From Yamagishiella unicocca (lineage: Eukaryota > Chlorophyta > Chlorophyceae > Chlamydomonadales > Volvocaceae): a stretch of 64,000 nucleotides of DNA. The stretch covers positions 1 to 64,000 of the forward strand of contig BDSL01000075.1 of assembly GCA_003116995.1 (NCBI GenBank), given 5' to 3'. Of the stretch, positions 63,787-64,000 are shown piece by piece. The notes beneath the pieces were generated by a model that saw only the letters and a list, made by a program, of their open reading frames with translations, was not told where the DNA came from and made no database searches. Within the stretch, counting starts at the first letter, position 1. Every line of letters begins with the position of its first letter. Position numbers and translations under genes: made by a program.

Positions 63787-64000
63787 CTACAAGCATAAAG
63801 CATGGAGCCCTATCCGTTCCCGGAGGGGGGGAGAGGAGGGAGGAGGGAGTCGCAGGGGGGTTAAGGCAGGGGCCACATGGTGGGGGGAGGGTAAGGCAGT
63901 TGGCTGCGGGCCGAGCGCGAGGAAGGCCACGGGACTAGGGTAGTAAGCCTTAGTACATCGCCCCTGCACGCTAGCTTCGTCGTTTCCCTCCCCCCTACCC
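63787..64000 (-). other. Intron of the SLC35F-type gene, running off the window
   Basis: The sequence upstream of the 63786 acceptor is G-rich and shows no coding block. The remaining 5' exons are outside. Confidence 0.5.

Overview
The window is nuclear DNA of a chlorophycean green alga, most likely a volvocine (Chlamydomonas/Volvox-type) species. The evidence is a GC-rich sequence and genes with many short GT-AG introns. Coding regions are full of poly-Ala, poly-Gly, poly-Gln and poly-Glu tracts, and minisatellites are abundant. TGTAA motifs lie downstream of stops, and NADH dehydrogenase subunit 7 is encoded here as a nuclear, intron-containing gene. Exon joins below were made by hand from GT/AG sites, reading-frame continuity and conserved motifs; no transcript data were available.

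Layout. 1-3.1 kb is a satellite-like array with a unit of about 177 bp. 3.8-4.3 kb holds a 269-bp tandem duplication. 4.3-5.9 kb is a broken-looking set of exons with a TraB-like C-terminal block. 6-8 kb is repeat-rich spacer with one tRNA-Gln(UUG). 8.7-13.7 kb is organellar prolyl-tRNA synthetase (+). 15.4-17.6 kb is a plastid CBSX1/2-type CBS-pair protein (-). 18.1-21.1 kb is the complex I 49-kDa subunit (+). 23.1-32.6 kb is a very large Raf-like TKL kinase of about 2,470 aa (+). 34.3-36.2 kb is an unrecognised two-exon gene (-). 38.7-42.1 kb is biotin protein ligase (-). 42.5-49.7 kb is CTP synthase (+, 15 exons). 51.9-58.3 kb is a protein of about 1,775 aa with an N-terminal RNase P Rpr2/Rpp21-type zinc ribbon and a giant low-complexity tail (-). 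58.5-61.5 kb is Gemin2 (+). 62.7-64 kb is the 3' part of an SLC35F-type transporter (-), running off the window.

Gene arrangement. Three pairs are head to head with short shared upstream regions: CBSX/NDUFS2 (about 420 bp), biotin ligase/CTP synthase (about 350 bp) and RPR2-like/Gemin2 (about 185 bp). Gemin2 and the SLC35F gene converge and may have overlapping 3' UTRs. The genes are housekeeping functions (organelle translation, respiration, biotinylation, CTP synthesis, RNA processing) and do not form one pathway.

The most interesting items are two. First, the kinase tail carries five exact R-F-x-V motifs, the docking motif read by SPAK/OSR1-type CCT domains. Second, a normally small RNase P/MRP zinc-ribbon protein is joined in frame to about 1,650 residues of acidic, repetitive sequence.
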